This document shows positions 21,572 to 32,309 of a stretch of 64,000 nucleotides of DNA, one piece after another. Under the pieces are notes generated by a model. That model saw nothing but the letters and a program-made list of their open reading frames with translations. It ran no database searches and was not told the origin of the DNA. Made by a program: the position numbers and the translations under genes. The stretch's first letter is position 1, and the number at the start of each line of letters is the position of its first letter. This DNA is from Hyposmocoma kahamanoa (taxonomy: Eukaryota > Arthropoda > Insecta > Lepidoptera > Cosmopterigidae): positions 7,982,385-8,046,384 of the forward strand of contig NW_020654422.1 in the NCBI RefSeq assembly GCF_003589595.1. Direction: 5' to 3'.

Positions 21572-21730
21572 CTTCGGTGATACAGCGGTTAATACTATGG
21601 GCGCTTGATGAGGACGTTCCGGGTTCGATTCCCGCTTTGAACCAATTTAGTAAACGAACATTTCTAAGTTGGTTCTGGACTGGGAGTTCTGGGTATTGCC
21701 CTCAGAGTTACCTTTATTCTGGTAAATAAA
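21572..21730 (+). mobile_element. SINE-2 copy, tRNA-derived
   Basis: The head TTCGGTGATACAGCGG (A-box-like) and the B box GGGTTCGATTCCC are followed by the body AACCAATTTAG, TTCTAAGTTGGTTCTGG and ACTGGGAGTTCTGG. The body matches 42836-43020. Confidence 0.75.
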
Positions 21731-22045
21731 GTGGCCACATTGAAAAATGGGGAAAATAAATTTTGATAACAAATTTCTATCATTCTATCTATCTATTCTA
21801 TCATTATCTAACACCTATAAAGATCCACATGCCATTTTAAGTCGGATTAGAGCAATTATTTATCTACCGCCAAAAGACGCTTGTATGGCGGCCATATTGA
21901 AAATATGCGAAAAATAAATTTTGACCGCAAATTATTATCAAACACCCGTAGGATTTTCACATGCCGATTTTCAGTCGGGTTAGAACAATTTTTATCTTCC
22001 ACTAACGAACGCTTGTATGGCGACCATATTTGAAAAGGTATGTTA
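21731..22045. repeat. Tandem repeat, ~132-157 bp unit, about 2.2 copies
   Basis: Units start at 21731 (GTGGCCACATTGAAAAATG), 21888 (GCGGCCATATTGAAAATATG) and 22020 (GCGACCATATTTGAAAA). Each complete unit includes ATAAATTTTGA, CACATGCC, AGTCGG and CGCTTGTATG in the same order. The first unit is longer because of an inserted (CTAT)-type microsatellite. It lies directly after a SINE-2 copy. Confidence 0.8.
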
Positions 22046-22832
22046 ATATGTTTACTGTAACCATGATGACGAATAAAATGGTTTGTTTTGATTTTCTACT
22101 ACCATTTCATCATTGACACATATACGCTGTAGTTCTATGTTCTGGTCTGGTCTTTAGGAGACAGTTTAGGGCTGCCGTCAACCACGTTCGGCGATTACGA
22201 GCAAGTGATAAATAAACAAAACTAAACTTCACTTGATTATAATTTAATTTAACATTTATTAAGTAATTAATATTTTTAATAATAATAATAAATGGAACAC
22301 TTATGGAATTACTTCGGTGTCGGTGTCTGTGTCGTGTTAGTTTTATAAAGAGTTGAAATTTGTTTGACCCAAAAATGAAATTTGTAAGGGTGACCCAAAC
22401 CAAGACGTGTAATGAAAATTAAATAGTTAATTTGAAATATGTTATGACGTGCAAAATGCAAAGTGAAAAAATTAATCTTTATTACCGGGCTTTTTTATTC
22501 TATATTATTATTATTTCATTGTATTATCTGGTTAACTGTAACATTTCCATTGTTATAATTATATATAAAGAATGTCTTTTTAAATGGGATAGTATGGGGA
22601 AATCCGAATACTTCATATTTACTACATACATATCTGTTCATTATTACAATACGCGCCTTTGGTGAGAAGGTCACATCTGCAAAATAACAGCTTTTTAAGA
22701 GACTGCTTTGAGATTCTGCGAACGAAATTAGTCGAAATTTATTAGAAAGAATTTCTTTCATGTAGTTTGTATTATTATAATGATTTTCTTGTGAAAAAGT
22801 ACTTTTAACGTATCATATGTGGCTTTATTATA
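22046..22832. other. Gene-free stretch, nothing recognised
   Basis: No exon or dispersed repeat was recognised. Confidence 0.4.
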
Positions 22833-22876
22833 AATAAATATCGTACCTTTGGCATACCAAGGGTACGATATTTATT
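22833..22876. repeat. Near-perfect 20-bp hairpin, 4-nt loop
   Basis: The left arm AATAAATATCGTACCTTTGG and the right arm CCAAGGGTACGATATTTATT are complementary at 19 of 20 positions around the loop CATA. It is shorter than a typical miRNA precursor stem. It may be a foldback relic. Confidence 0.85.
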
Positions 22877-23392
22877 GATATTAAAAAAGTATATATATAT
22901 CTAGTACATATCAAACAATATAACAGGCAACATGACCTCACAGTGCAGCTTTAGGGTATTAGAGAAAAATCGCTACAAAATTTTACGTCCACTGTGCGAC
23001 ACCCCCTAATAATGTCTGCTTAAGGGCGGCTCTAACATGGAGTACACATTTACGCTCCGTTAAATGGGGAAAGCTTTTTTCGTGTTTAGTGTCACAAAAA
23101 CTGTTATTAGCCTGAATTTTGTTGGAAACAGCCCCTGGTTGAGGCATCCAGGGGGAAATAGAAGGCGGTGACTCAAAGAGATTACAGAGTCAACCGTATG
23201 AACTACTGATTTCAATGATTGGCTCGCAAGAATGTGGAAAACAGAAACGTGGGGGACAATGAATAAGCTCTACTAAAAGATAATTCAAAAGAACAACGAA
23301 AGAAGTAGAGGAAATGTAAATATAAACACTACTTATTATTATTTTGTACCCTATAACGAATAAAATAATAGAATAATAATAATATTTTAATT
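22877..23392. other. Gene-free stretch, nothing recognised
   Basis: Short (AT)n at about 22891. No exon or shared repeat. Confidence 0.4.
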
Positions 23393-23668
23393 AGCCTGTA
23401 TATTGTCACACTGTTGGCAACAGGTCTCTCGCAATGAGAGGGCTTGGCCTGTAGTTTCCACGTGAGCTTAATGCGAATTCGGAACTTCGCACGTTGCTTT
23501 GCAGATGTGGGCTGGTTTCATCAGGTTGTTTTCCTTTACCGAAAAGCCCACGGTAAAATTCGCAAAAAAAAAATCTATTCTGAAACTATGAGGTGCAAGC
23601 CCGGATTCGAACTTATAATTCTTTACTTGAGAGGCGGTAGGTCAAACCATTAGGCTACCATGCCTAGA
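23393..23668 (-). mobile_element. SINE-4 copy, tRNA head with RTE-like tail
   Basis: On the minus strand GGTAGCCTAATGGTTTGACC (A box) and AGTTCGAATCCGGGC (B box) form a tRNA-like head. The body GGTAAAGGAAAACAACCTG, GAAGTTCCGAATTCGCATT and CCAAGCCCTCTCATTGCGAG ends with an AGGCTAATTAAAATATT tail. This body is shared by 46112-46375 and 52236-52515. I recognise it as the common lepidopteran SINE whose 3' end matches RTE LINEs. Confidence 0.8.
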
Positions 23669-23681
23669 ATAATGTAATGAA

Positions 23682-24180
23682 CCATCTTATGAATATTTTA
23701 TGTAGAACTACACGATTGTTCAACCTCGACTTAAACAAGTAGGACTTCCGTAATATGATGTGGTATTGTTCACATAGTAACATGACCCAAGATTGAGTCC
23801 CTGTCCCCATAAGTGCTGCTTGCTTGACTGGCTCCCGTAATGTGCGGTTCGCGTGGTCGGAAATGGCCATTTTGTATTCACCGGGGAATAACAACAAGAC
23901 ATTCTGAGTGTCCTACTGCCTGTCATTAATAAAATAACAAGTGAATTATTCAGTTTTCGAAGATACCCTTTCTTTAAATAAATAATCAGTATCACAGTAA
24001 TACCAGACGAAATGGAATCCATTTACTTTGTTCCAAATTCAAATATTGTGTAGTGTTTTGCTCCGTACTTAATTCGAAAGGGTGACGTACATTTTATGAC
24101 ACTTTAAGGTACATATTCATTTTAATGTATGCACTTGTCTAGTTAAACGGGAAGGATCATAAGGAATTTTAAGGAATTTT
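23682..24180. other. Gene-free stretch, nothing recognised
   Basis: Overlapping minus-strand ORFs at 23664-24022 show no domain and no splice support. Confidence 0.4.
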
Positions 24181-24488
24181 TAGTAGCAGTAGAGCTCCTT
24201 GTGAAAGAGTTTGTCCAGGGAAACTGCCACCTTAGGTACCTATTTCTGCCAGAAAGCAGTAATGTGAGCACTATTGCGTTCCGGTTTTGATGGGTAATGG
24301 TACCGGTGAAATTATAGGCACATGGGGATTGTCAACTTATGTTTCAAGGTGACGGGAGCAGTGGTAGTGCACCTCAGATCTTTGCTGTTTAAATCTCTGC
24401 ACTGCACTGCATTGGCGGTGTAACTGCTATGGACACGCGTGTCGCTTAACACCAGACGCGCGACCTTCACTTAGTATCATTAAAAAAA
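24181..24488 (+). repeat. Family A retroposon copy, near full length
   Basis: Runs from GTAGCAGTAGAGCTCC to TAGTATCATTAAAAAAAAGG. A local TGCAC expansion (CTGCACTGCACTGCATT) lies at about 24405. The sequences beside the two ends (AAGGAATTTT and AAGGATTTT) may be a decayed target duplication. Confidence 0.8.
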
Positions 24489-24591
24489 AGGATTTTCATT
24501 ACGAATGTTTTAGAAAAACAATGTAAATACTAGTATCATAACAATGTAATGTAAAGCTTCAAATCTGCAAATTTTCTTGAAACCACTGAAA

Positions 24592-24705
24592 CTCCATCAT
24601 TATCATCACCTTCATCATCTCAGCCAAAAGACGTCCACTACTGAACATAGGCCTCCCCCAAAGAATGCCACAACGATCTGTCCTGCGCAGCCGCTTGCAT
24701 CCATT
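24592..24705. mobile_element. RTE-type LINE 3' end fragment
   Basis: ATCATTATCATCACC, then AAAGACGTCCACTACTG, ACATAGGCCTCCCCCAAAG and CAACGATCTGTCCTGCGC. This string of blocks is the common 3' end of RTE elements and derived SINEs in lepidopteran genomes, as I recall it. Confidence 0.6.
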
Positions 24706-24905
24706 TTAACTCCACTGAGATCATATTACAATTATGAAAATATTTGACATTCTGCTAAAATTTACTTGCAATGGCAGTTGAGTCCAAATTAATTGAGTGT
24801 CAGTAGAATGGCAGCGATGGCATTAATTCATTCAATCACCAACATCCATGTTGCTTTACAAAAACTGCCATGGAAATTATTATGCGTATCTTAATTTTTA
24901 TCTAT

Positions 24906-25050
24906 AACACACATAATAATAACACACACACTTAACATAGCCCCGCGCTAGGGAAACCCTGACAACAACTAATTACACCCACTCACGAGAGAAATAAATG
25001 TAGGCCATACAAATATTACTCCTGGCCCGGGACCGAACCTGGTACCTCAT
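24906..25050 (-). mobile_element. SINE-1 copy, 5'-truncated
   Basis: Reversed body blocks ACATAGCCCCGCGCTAGG, CTCACGAGAGAAATAAATG and GGCCATACAAATA, then a decayed B box (GGGACCGAACCTGG). The A box is missing. Confidence 0.75.
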
Positions 25051-25371
25051 CTCATTTATCAGCAATGTAGTCTTCAAATTAAATGTCTTTTTATGTCAAA
25101 TAATTATTAAACTACACCATCGACGTGCCATCAACTCGCCATTGAAGAGCGGAATACCAAAAATTGCAATGGCATTTCAGTAGTTGCTCGGTGTCTAGAC
25201 ACTGACAAGTTACCAGGTACATTTTACTTTTAGGAGAATAACAAACGTACAAAACCCTGCCATTGACACTCTATAGCCACACAACTGAGATGATTAAAAT
25301 GTGATAATAATATTATATTTGATCTTCAAAGATATCATCAGTTGTAGAAGTACACTTTTTAATACTTTTAT

Positions 25372-25445
25372 ACGTTACGGACAGGCGTATAGCTTACCAT
25401 CAGACGCACCACTTGTTCGTCCCGTCACTTGATATTATAAAAAAT
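25372..25445 (+). repeat. Family A retroposon 3' fragment
   Basis: GGACAGGCGTATAGC to CACTTGATATTATAAAAA. Only the last ~75 bp remain, a typical 5' truncation. Confidence 0.75.
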
Positions 25446-25447
25446 TT

Positions 25448-25518
25448 TTTTCAAATAAATACAGAAAAATAGTTTCATTTCCTATGTGTAACAATCGCGA
25501 AAACCTAAGAACTATCAA
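25448..25518. mobile_element. PLE terminal-repeat fragment (outer arm)
   Basis: CAGAAAAATAGTTTCATTTCC, then TATGTGTAACAATCGCG and AAAACCTAAGAAC. Only the outer end of the inverted-orientation arm is present. Confidence 0.65.
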
Positions 25519-25707
25519 ATTAAATTTTCCAAATAAAAAATTTTTTACGTACCTAGGAACAGATTAAAATGTCCATTGATTTATTTTTTGTTATATGTGT
25601 CAGAGAATGAGGATCAATCACTAAAAAAATACTGTTTAGATTTTTTGTCCACTTCCTTTGCAAAATTTATAATGATCATTTAAATACATGCCATGTCAAA
25701 TTAGCAC

Positions 25708-25850
25708 TGAGGCCTTGCTCTTAACGCCCAGGCCAGAAACATTTTAGAAAATTTTCGATTACACAAATATCTCCTACCGGGAATACCCGAGACTTCCTTA
25801 CCTAACACCTACAGTGGTAACCGCTGAACTAACGAGGTCGTCAGAGTATA
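25708..25850 (-). mobile_element. SINE-2 copy, divergent
   Basis: The minus strand reads ACGACCTCGTTAGTTCAGC (head), TATTCCCGGTAGGAG (decayed B box) and TTTCTGGCCTGGGC (body), in SINE-2 order. Confidence 0.55.
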
Positions 25851-26960
25851 ATTATGTTTGTTACGAATCATAAGTCCTAGTACATCTCCAACCTGTTCGA
25901 GATATATACACCGAGGTGTTCCTCTTTCTCCACGCCTCCATCCATATTCATTCTATAAATTTGTGCCGTTAATCTATCAACAACTGTACTGACGGGATTG
26001 GAGGAGGCGAAGGAGAGGTGGTCTACCACAGTCGGAGACATGTGTGATGATATGTATGTATACAAGTCCTAGATACTTCTAAACATGTATAATAAAATGC
26101 CATTAAGTGTTTTCGCATCGACGAGTTGCTTTCTCTTAACAAACAATAGAATGGTCTATTAAAGATTTAGTGCATTGCAATCAAACATCATTAAACTGTG
26201 TAATAAAATGGTAACAGCTAATGCTCCTTTTATTACCACAACGGCGATGTGACCGCACCCCGTCGCACGCACCCACTCGCCGCAAAACTGAACTTGGTGT
26301 CATTTCATGCTTCCTAATGTGTGACGAATACAAATGTTACTTAGGTACGAGATATAATTGGAAAAGTCAATACGTTTTATCGCGAGATTGATACTGGCTT
26401 ACATGTCACGCAGTGACAAAAAGAGGAAAGTGTAATAAAAGATAGATTTTTTTATAATAAAAGTAAATGCGTATTTGACCTCCATCTCTCACTTGGTGGT
26501 AAGTGACGATGAGGATGACAATGGACCATACACACGTAAATAATGCATATTCACTCTCGCCTTGTTATGGCCTTCATGGTCAGTCTGCATGTAGGGAATT
26601 CCACTCCATAGCCGCTAGCCATATAAATGTGGAATATACATATGTGCGTTCAAAAATTAGCTACACGATAACATTAAAATTACTATTACAGTTCCCGAAT
26701 TCATGGCAGCGAAAAACAAAAGATATAAATTAACTAAAAGTTTGTTACAGAAAATTCATAACAATCACACGATAATCGCACTTTACTATTGTATTTGTTC
26801 TACAAATGAAACAGAGGAATAAGGTACTATATACGTACAATGGTTTAAATTGGGTCTTAAAATGCAAGTACATTAGGAAAGGTCCCCTATTCAACATATT
26901 AGTTTTTTTAATAACTTTGTTGAAAGTTATGATAATCGACAAAACCTAGTGTCTCTATGT
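25851..26960. other. Gene-free stretch, nothing recognised
   Basis: No exon or shared repeat was recognised. Confidence 0.4.
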
Positions 26961-27020
26961 ACTGCACTATACTGCACTGCACTGCACTGCACTGCACTGC
27001 ACTACACTACACTATACTGA
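26961..27020. repeat. (TGCAC)n pentanucleotide microsatellite
   Basis: About seven clean TGCAC units in the middle, flanked by variant TATAC and TACAC units. Confidence 0.9.
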
Positions 27021-27342
27021 CACGTGTGAATAGTACGAAACGAAGTCCCGATAATTAATTCAAATAGTTACTGTAAAACTTTGTAGCTTTCCTAACCTTC
27101 ACTACAGTTGATTGGCAGCATTACTTACATAAACCATGCTAAGTTAAACATTAAATGACCACGCCCTGTCATAGGCAGTGACCGCAGACCGCGGAGTTCT
27201 GTCATATCACACATGCTAATCTGTAACACGTGGATGCTCATGGCTTGTGAAATAAAAGGAAATAAGTTATTCAAATGTCAAGTGTGCAAACAAATAGTTT
27301 TTTTTTAGGATTGTAGGTAATGTATAGTAAATATTGAATAAT

Positions 27343-27542
27343 TTAGTAGCAGTAGAGTTCCTTGGGAAAGAGGTTGTCAGCATTACTGTGTTCCGGTTTT
27401 GAAGGGTAAGTGTGCTCGTGAAATTAAAGGCATATGGGACTTGTCAGTTTATGTCTCAGGGTGATGGGCACAGTGGCAGTGCCCCTCCATTGCGATGTAA
27501 AGCTCTGAGTGGCACTGCAACTGTTATGGACAGGCGTGTATG
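27343..27542 (+). repeat. Family A retroposon copy, 3' end lost
   Basis: Starts at TAGTAGCAGTAGAGTTCC and stops after ATGGACAGGCGTGTA, without the A-tail. An ~20-bp internal deletion follows AAAGAGGTTG. A family B end is fused directly downstream. Confidence 0.75.
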
Positions 27543-27544
27543 TG

Positions 27545-27590
27545 AGAACCTGCTCTTTTTTTGAAGTCGGTTAAAAAAAGGTTATAATTG
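27545..27590 (-). repeat. Family B terminal fragment
   Basis: TGAGAACCTGCTC, then TTTTTTTGAAGTCGGTTAA, matching the terminus of the copy at 30536-30850. Confidence 0.6.
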
Positions 27591-27591
27591 A

Positions 27592-28114
27592 TGTTTAGAC
27601 ATCAGTATTATTAACGGTAGAGTTACTGTAAGACAGTCTAATCTTAATTATATATACAAATTAACACAATCTTACTATACGAACTTGACAAAGAAAATTA
27701 GGATTAATTCTTTATAATATACTCACATAAGTATCTATTTTACAAGAGAACGGAGGTCAAAAGAAAAGTTAATTGCCTAGTACACCGTAGTAATTGTTAT
27801 TTATTGTTTGTTCACAAAACGAAATGGCATGATTTCGTAATTCGCCATAACAAAAGGCCATGGTGGAATTAATATTACAAAGAGCTCATTTATAACAATC
27901 TGATGATTTACGAGTATTTATTGTATGTTCTTATAGGCTTGTTTGTTAAAAGGTTTAGTTTATACATTATGTAAATTGTAAATTGTTCTGGTTACAAATT
28001 GGACGTACATATTCTTCCCCAATGAGTATCGAGAAAGCAACTGGACATAATCTGGATACACCAAGCAAGTTGCCCAGTATACTAACTAGATCTATGATAT
28101 TCGAATGTAACATA
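27592..28114. other. Gene-free stretch, nothing recognised
   Basis: No exon or shared repeat seen. Confidence 0.4.
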
Positions 28115-28280
28115 TCTTGAAAATGAAACTATTTTCGGGTCTAAATCGGGTATATTTGTTATTTCAAACAAACCAAGTTCAAACTAGTCGACCGTGATTA
28201 TGGGACCCATAAAGGGTACGTAAAGAAAACAAATCTACGCGATTTATCTTCCAACTCCATATGTAACATATCTTTTTAGC
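28115..28280. mobile_element. PLE terminal repeats, degenerate foldback unit
   Basis: The plus arm AAAATGAAACTATTTTCGG, TCGGGTATATTTG, TCAAACAAACCAAG joins a decayed inverted arm (AAACAAATCTACGCGATTTA, CATATGTAACA). The central box reads GTGATTATGGGACCC, so it has decayed from GTGACCATGGGACC. Confidence 0.6.
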
Positions 28281-28311
28281 GATTCAAAGAGAAGTTTTTA
28301 TAATTGCCAGA

Positions 28312-28462
28312 TCTCAAATAAGGGAATCCCTTGTACAGACCAACGAAATTAACTCCGAGAGTCTACTCAGAACTCCAAGAATCCTACCGCGAATCGAAAC
28401 CACGACCTTCTTATCTAGTGCTCACATTGTTAACAGATGCGCCACCAAAGTCGTCAGAGGTG
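28312..28462 (-). mobile_element. SINE-2 copy
   Basis: The minus strand gives ACGACTTTGGTGGCGC (head), GTTTCGATTCGCGGTAGG (B box region) and GTCTGTACAAGGGATTCCC (3' body, matching GGTACACAGGGAATTCC at 43 kb). Confidence 0.6.
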
Positions 28463-28525
28463 AGAAGGGGCGCAATGTTGAAAAGTCTATGTATTAAACG
28501 TAATAATGTATTTAAGTGCGGTTTA

Positions 28526-28828
28526 GCAGCAGTAAAGCTCCGTGTGACAGAGTTAGTCCAGGGAAGTACTGCCACCTTCCCTATTTCTGCCGCCAAGCAG
28601 TAATGTGAACATTACTGCGTTCCGGGTTTTAAGGGTAAAGGTGCTGGTGAAATTATAGGCACATGGGACTTGTCCACTTTAGTCGCAGGGTGACGGGCTT
28701 AGAGGCAGTGACCCTCAGAACTTTGGGATTTAAAGCTCTGAGTGAAACTGCAACTGTTATGGACAGACGTGTCGCTTACCAACAAGAGCACGAGCTGTTC
28801 GCCCCGTCACTTGGTGTCATAAAAAAAG
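28526..28828 (+). repeat. Family A retroposon copy, near full length
   Basis: Runs from TTAGCAGCAGTAAAGCTCC to TTGGTGTCATAAAAAAAG, and all internal blocks are present. Confidence 0.85.
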
Positions 28829-29441
28829 ACATGGAATGACTGGAATTAGCTAAATAATAGTCGCTAGCTAATTTACACTGAAGATATACTTTTCACGCTA
28901 AAATTAATACCTTAAGAATGCGTTCATGTACAAGATATAATTATATGTATAAAACACCTTTGCTGTGTTATGTGACTAGTTTTAACTTGTCTTTCAACTC
29001 TATTATTACTAACGTGTTTGCAAGTAATCTTCGGTAACCTTTTTAGTAGTAATAAGGGTCGCATAGTATCAACGAAGTAGTATTTCGTACTAGGATAAGC
29101 AATAGGGAATATTTCGTACTCATAATGGGCACTCTATTGTGACAGGGTGAGTTGGGAGGTATTATTCTCAGCACATTGAACGCGTTCTGGGATCCAACTT
29201 ATTAGGAGATGTGATCAAGCGAATAATTCGCGTCTCATACGTTTTATTGCACCCGACTATTGCGATACCAAAATAAGAAATTATTATCTTTAGTAAATAT
29301 GTGCTTTTGCACGCTTATAAAAACTGAATTCATCTCAAAAACTTCATGTGCTCGTAGTCGAGCAAACAAAATATACTGCGAATGGACTGCGATGTACCTG
29401 GTCCTCTCGGCATATTAATGAATTAATTACCATTTGATTTC
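28829..29441. other. Gene-free stretch, nothing recognised
   Basis: No exon or shared repeat seen. Confidence 0.4.
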
Positions 29442-29548
29442 AGAATATCAATTGACGAGACGAACAAGTCGTGCGCCTGATGGTAAGCTACGCGCCTGTC
29501 CATAACAGTTGCAGTGCCGCTCAGAGCTTTAAATCGCAAAGATCTGAG
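29442..29548 (-). repeat. Family A retroposon 3' fragment
   Basis: AATATCAATTGACGAGACG, AAGTCGTGCGCCTGATGG and CTTTAAATCGCAAAGATC. Only the A-tail-proximal third is present. Confidence 0.75.
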
Positions 29549-30196
29549 AATTTTAAAGAAAAGAATAAGATTCTTGAAATTTGCAGTGGAATTTTCTACA
29601 CATATATTTCTAGAATGCCCGAAAACAAAACGCCAAAAAGGCTTCACTTTTGAAATGATATATAAGTAAACACACAATAGTTGTTTTTGTATTTCAGCGC
29701 CGTCTCGCTGACTCTGATTATGCAAATTCCTTAAAGAAGAGATTTTACGCAAACATACGAATGAAGATCGAATCAGATATGCATGGGATCAGTTTTTATC
29801 CTTACGAAAACGTATGTATATTTACAAAGGGTATATTTCGTAAATAACCTTAAAAATAACTTTCTCCTTTTGAAAAAATATATGTTTACTGTTTGCGTCA
29901 TTGAAGCTGTAATTTTCAGTAAATATTATTTGTAATAGGTAATCATAGAGTCATTTCCATAACTTCAGATTGACAAACAGGCAATTGCTTTTATTTTGTA
30001 AAAATCGCAAAATATAACGAAATCTTAAATGACGCATATCTATAAATCTGTACAATGACAACATTTGTGCGGAATCACTACCGACCACCACCGATGGCAA
30101 TTTAATGTATTTAAATATTCTACAATCGACTCAATACCGATTAATCATTAAGTGGAAAAAGTTACTTCAATCAACTCAATTTGCCAACTTTTATTT
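29549..30196. other. Gene-free stretch, nothing recognised
   Basis: No exon or shared repeat seen. Confidence 0.4.
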
Positions 30197-30258
30197 TTAG
30201 TCGCAGTAAAGCCTTACCTATTTCTGCCGCCAAACAGTAATGTGAACATTACTGCGTT
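30197..30258 (+). repeat. Family A 5' fragment with internal deletion
   Basis: TTTTTAGTCGCAGTAAAGCC is fused to TTACCTATTTCTGCCGCC, then AACATTACTGCGTTCG. It is cut off where the SINE-3 copy starts. Confidence 0.6.
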
Positions 30259-30261
30259 CGT

Positions 30262-30535
30262 TCAGCTCTCATAGATGGCGCTACGGTCATAAAGTCGTTA
30301 AACATGCAACAAACTGCAACAAGCACATAGAGATATTCGTATTCGTAAGGTCTGCTGGTTCGTTCCGCAGCTCATTTGGGACACCTTCAGCCACGGTATG
30401 GCGAGATCGTTGATTCTAGTCCAGCCGGACCGAAGCAATTTTTCTTATTGTTTAATCGTTATATTAATAATTATAACAAACTAATGAAGTCATTTCACAA
30501 AAAAAATATTTGAATATCATGGTAGTATAATAATC
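30262..30535 (+). mobile_element. SINE-3 copy with 5' extension
   Basis: A ~90-nt non-tRNA leader (ATAGATGGCGCTACGG, GCAACAAGCACATAGAG, GGTCTGCTGGTTCG) precedes a tRNA-like head (CGCAGCTCATTTGGGAC; B-box relic TTGATTCTAGTCC). A body follows with ATTAATAATTATAACAAAC and TATTTGAATATCATGG. The same leader is upstream of the head in the minus-strand copy at 55690-55900. Confidence 0.65.
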
Positions 30536-30850
30536 TCAGTAGTGAGTACTAAAAAAATATACTTTAAAAGTTCGTATAATTACATCTATTTGCCAAGTTT
30601 TATTGAAATCGGTTACCGGAAAGTACGCGGAACCGTATTCATCCCCTAGGATGGCAACCCTTAGAGGTGGAATATTTTCTTCTAATTCAAATGTGACCAC
30701 TACGGAGTTACCCTCTTTCCAACAAAAAAGAATCATCAAAATCGATTCAAAAATGCTCGAAGTTATCGCGTAACATACATATATAAAAAATATACAATCG
30801 AATTGAGAACCTCTACCTTTTTTGAAGTTGGTTAAAAATACAGTGATACT
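30536..30850 (-). repeat. Family B repeat, longest copy
   Basis: The minus strand begins TTTTTAACCAACTTC, AAAAAAGGTAGAGG and proceeds through TGTTACGCGATAAC, TCGATTTTGATGATTC, AAATATTCCACCTC, CATCCTAGGGGATG and AACCGATTTCAATAAAAC. I recognise this order as a common lepidopteran repeat beginning ACCGACTTCAAAAAAGG. Its class is unclear to me. The incidental 105-codon minus ORF is probably not a gene, because the other copy at 35820-36065 does not keep it. Confidence 0.75.
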
Positions 30851-30975
30851 CAATAATAAACAATAAACTTAATAATACAAAAAACAAATGCTAGTTTTAA
30901 ATGTATGACGTCTTCTTATCTAATCATAGGTCTTACCTGGCGTTGGAGTAAAATCGGTTGGGATAAGCCATAGGT

Positions 30976-31045
30976 TCTCCCGATTCGAGGTCCCGAGTCC
31001 ACCTCGGATCTAATCGGGGAGAGTGCACGGACTCTCTCCGGGGTT
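30976..31045. other. GC-rich tandem-hairpin segment
   Basis: Outer arms TCTCCCGATT/AATCGGGGAGA enclose inner arms CGAGGT/ACCTCG. A second hairpin GGAGAGT-GCACGG-ACTCTCTCC partly overlaps the first. The segment is strikingly GC-rich for its surroundings. No ORF or known RNA family is recognised. Confidence 0.5.
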
Positions 31046-31430
31046 ATTTAGGTGAAACGTTTCCGTCGTTGACAGGCACAGGTTATTGAGTTGCAATATC
31101 AAACCGATACTGTCGCCCGCGTTCTTTACCTACTTTAAGACGACCTCTTTGAATATTGTAGTTTAAAGACGAGATATTGGATGGAGATTTATGTTGTACT
31201 GCATTTATGTCGTACAGTCTGTAATAAATATTATGTTTACGTTATCATTAGTGAATGAGTTAGGGGAGAATTAAAAGGATAATTTGAAGGGAGAACGTCA
31301 CATACGAAAGGATGATGAAAGAGTGAAATAGAGCAGATAAGGTTGAAATCTAAAAATTATTAATGGACTTATATACGAAATCTAATTGAAGATAAAGTGG
31401 ATAGTAAACGTGGAGACTAAAATAAAATGA

Positions 31431-31448
31431 TTATATATATATATATAT
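31431..31448. repeat. (AT)n microsatellite
   Basis: About nine AT units. The preceding 31046-31430 holds nothing recognised. Confidence 0.9.
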
Positions 31449-31494
31449 GGTTAAAACTATATTGAACATTATTCATTTAGTCAATTCGTTGGCA

Positions 31495-31590
31495 AGTCGT
31501 TATTCACAAAGAGTAACCTCTGGAGTTTTTTACTCTTAAGAGAATAAGCAGTAGAGTTTAATCAATATAACCATTTCAGGTGTAATTCAA
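31495..31590 (+). mobile_element. LINE 3' UTR fragment, jockey/CR1-type
   Basis: AAAGAGTAACCTCTGGAG, TTTTTTACTC and AATAAGCAGTAGAG parallel AGAGCAATCCCTAGAG, TTTCTTGCTC and AACGAGCAGTAG in the LINE tail at 7540-7600. Confidence 0.45.
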
Positions 31591-31599
31591 GTGTAATTT

Positions 31600-31832
31600 A
31601 AAGAGTTCATCCAGGGAAGTACTGCCTTACCTTACCTATTTCTGCTGCCAAGCAGTAATGCGAGCATTATTGCGATCTGGTTTAGAACGGTAAGGGTGCT
31701 GGTGAAATTACAGGCACATGGGACTTGTCAACTTATGTCTCAGGGTGAAGGGCGCAGTGGCAGTGCTCAAAAGATCTTTGCAATTTAAAGCTCTGAGTGG
31801 CACTGCAACTGTCATGGATTGGCGCGTCGCCA
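31600..31832 (+). repeat. Family A retroposon copy, both ends trimmed
   Basis: Starts at AAAGAGTTCATCCAGGG and ends near CATGGATTGGCGCGTCG without the A-tail. The middle is well conserved. Confidence 0.75.
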
Positions 31833-32309
31833 AAAATTTAATAAAATTACTTACCTGTAACCTATACATTATTTGACTTTAAGTTTGGTTTTTCTTAAAC
31901 ATTTATCAAAATGTTAAAATTTTGAACCCAATTTCGAATTCTTTATATTAATTTTTAAAGAACGCTGGCAACAAATGAAAAGAATAATCGTAATAAATCA
32001 GAAGCAACAGCGGTGGTCTACTTAAAAAGTATATTAATGATAGAAATTGTATGTATACCTGGTACTTCAAAATATTCAAGCCGTGAACCTAAGTGAGTTA
32101 AACTATTTATACACGTTAACTATATTGGTATTGATTATATTACTGAGCAACACTGGTTAGGTAAACATCGCTTCATGTTTAGTTTCAACAATTGCAACGG
32201 TAACTAGTTCATTCAGCGGAGAGAATTCGTGGAGGCTATTTATACTACTTGTTCAAAATAATTCAATATTTAAAGAACGTAGGTACAAACATTGAGAAAT
32301 GAAACTAAT
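31833..32309. other. Gene-free stretch, nothing recognised
   Basis: No exon or shared repeat seen. Confidence 0.4.

Noticed and set aside
30536..30853. 105-codon minus ORF, similar to one at 35738-36109
   Set aside because: The similarity reflects both lying in family B repeats; the two frames differ by indels, so no selection on a protein is evident.
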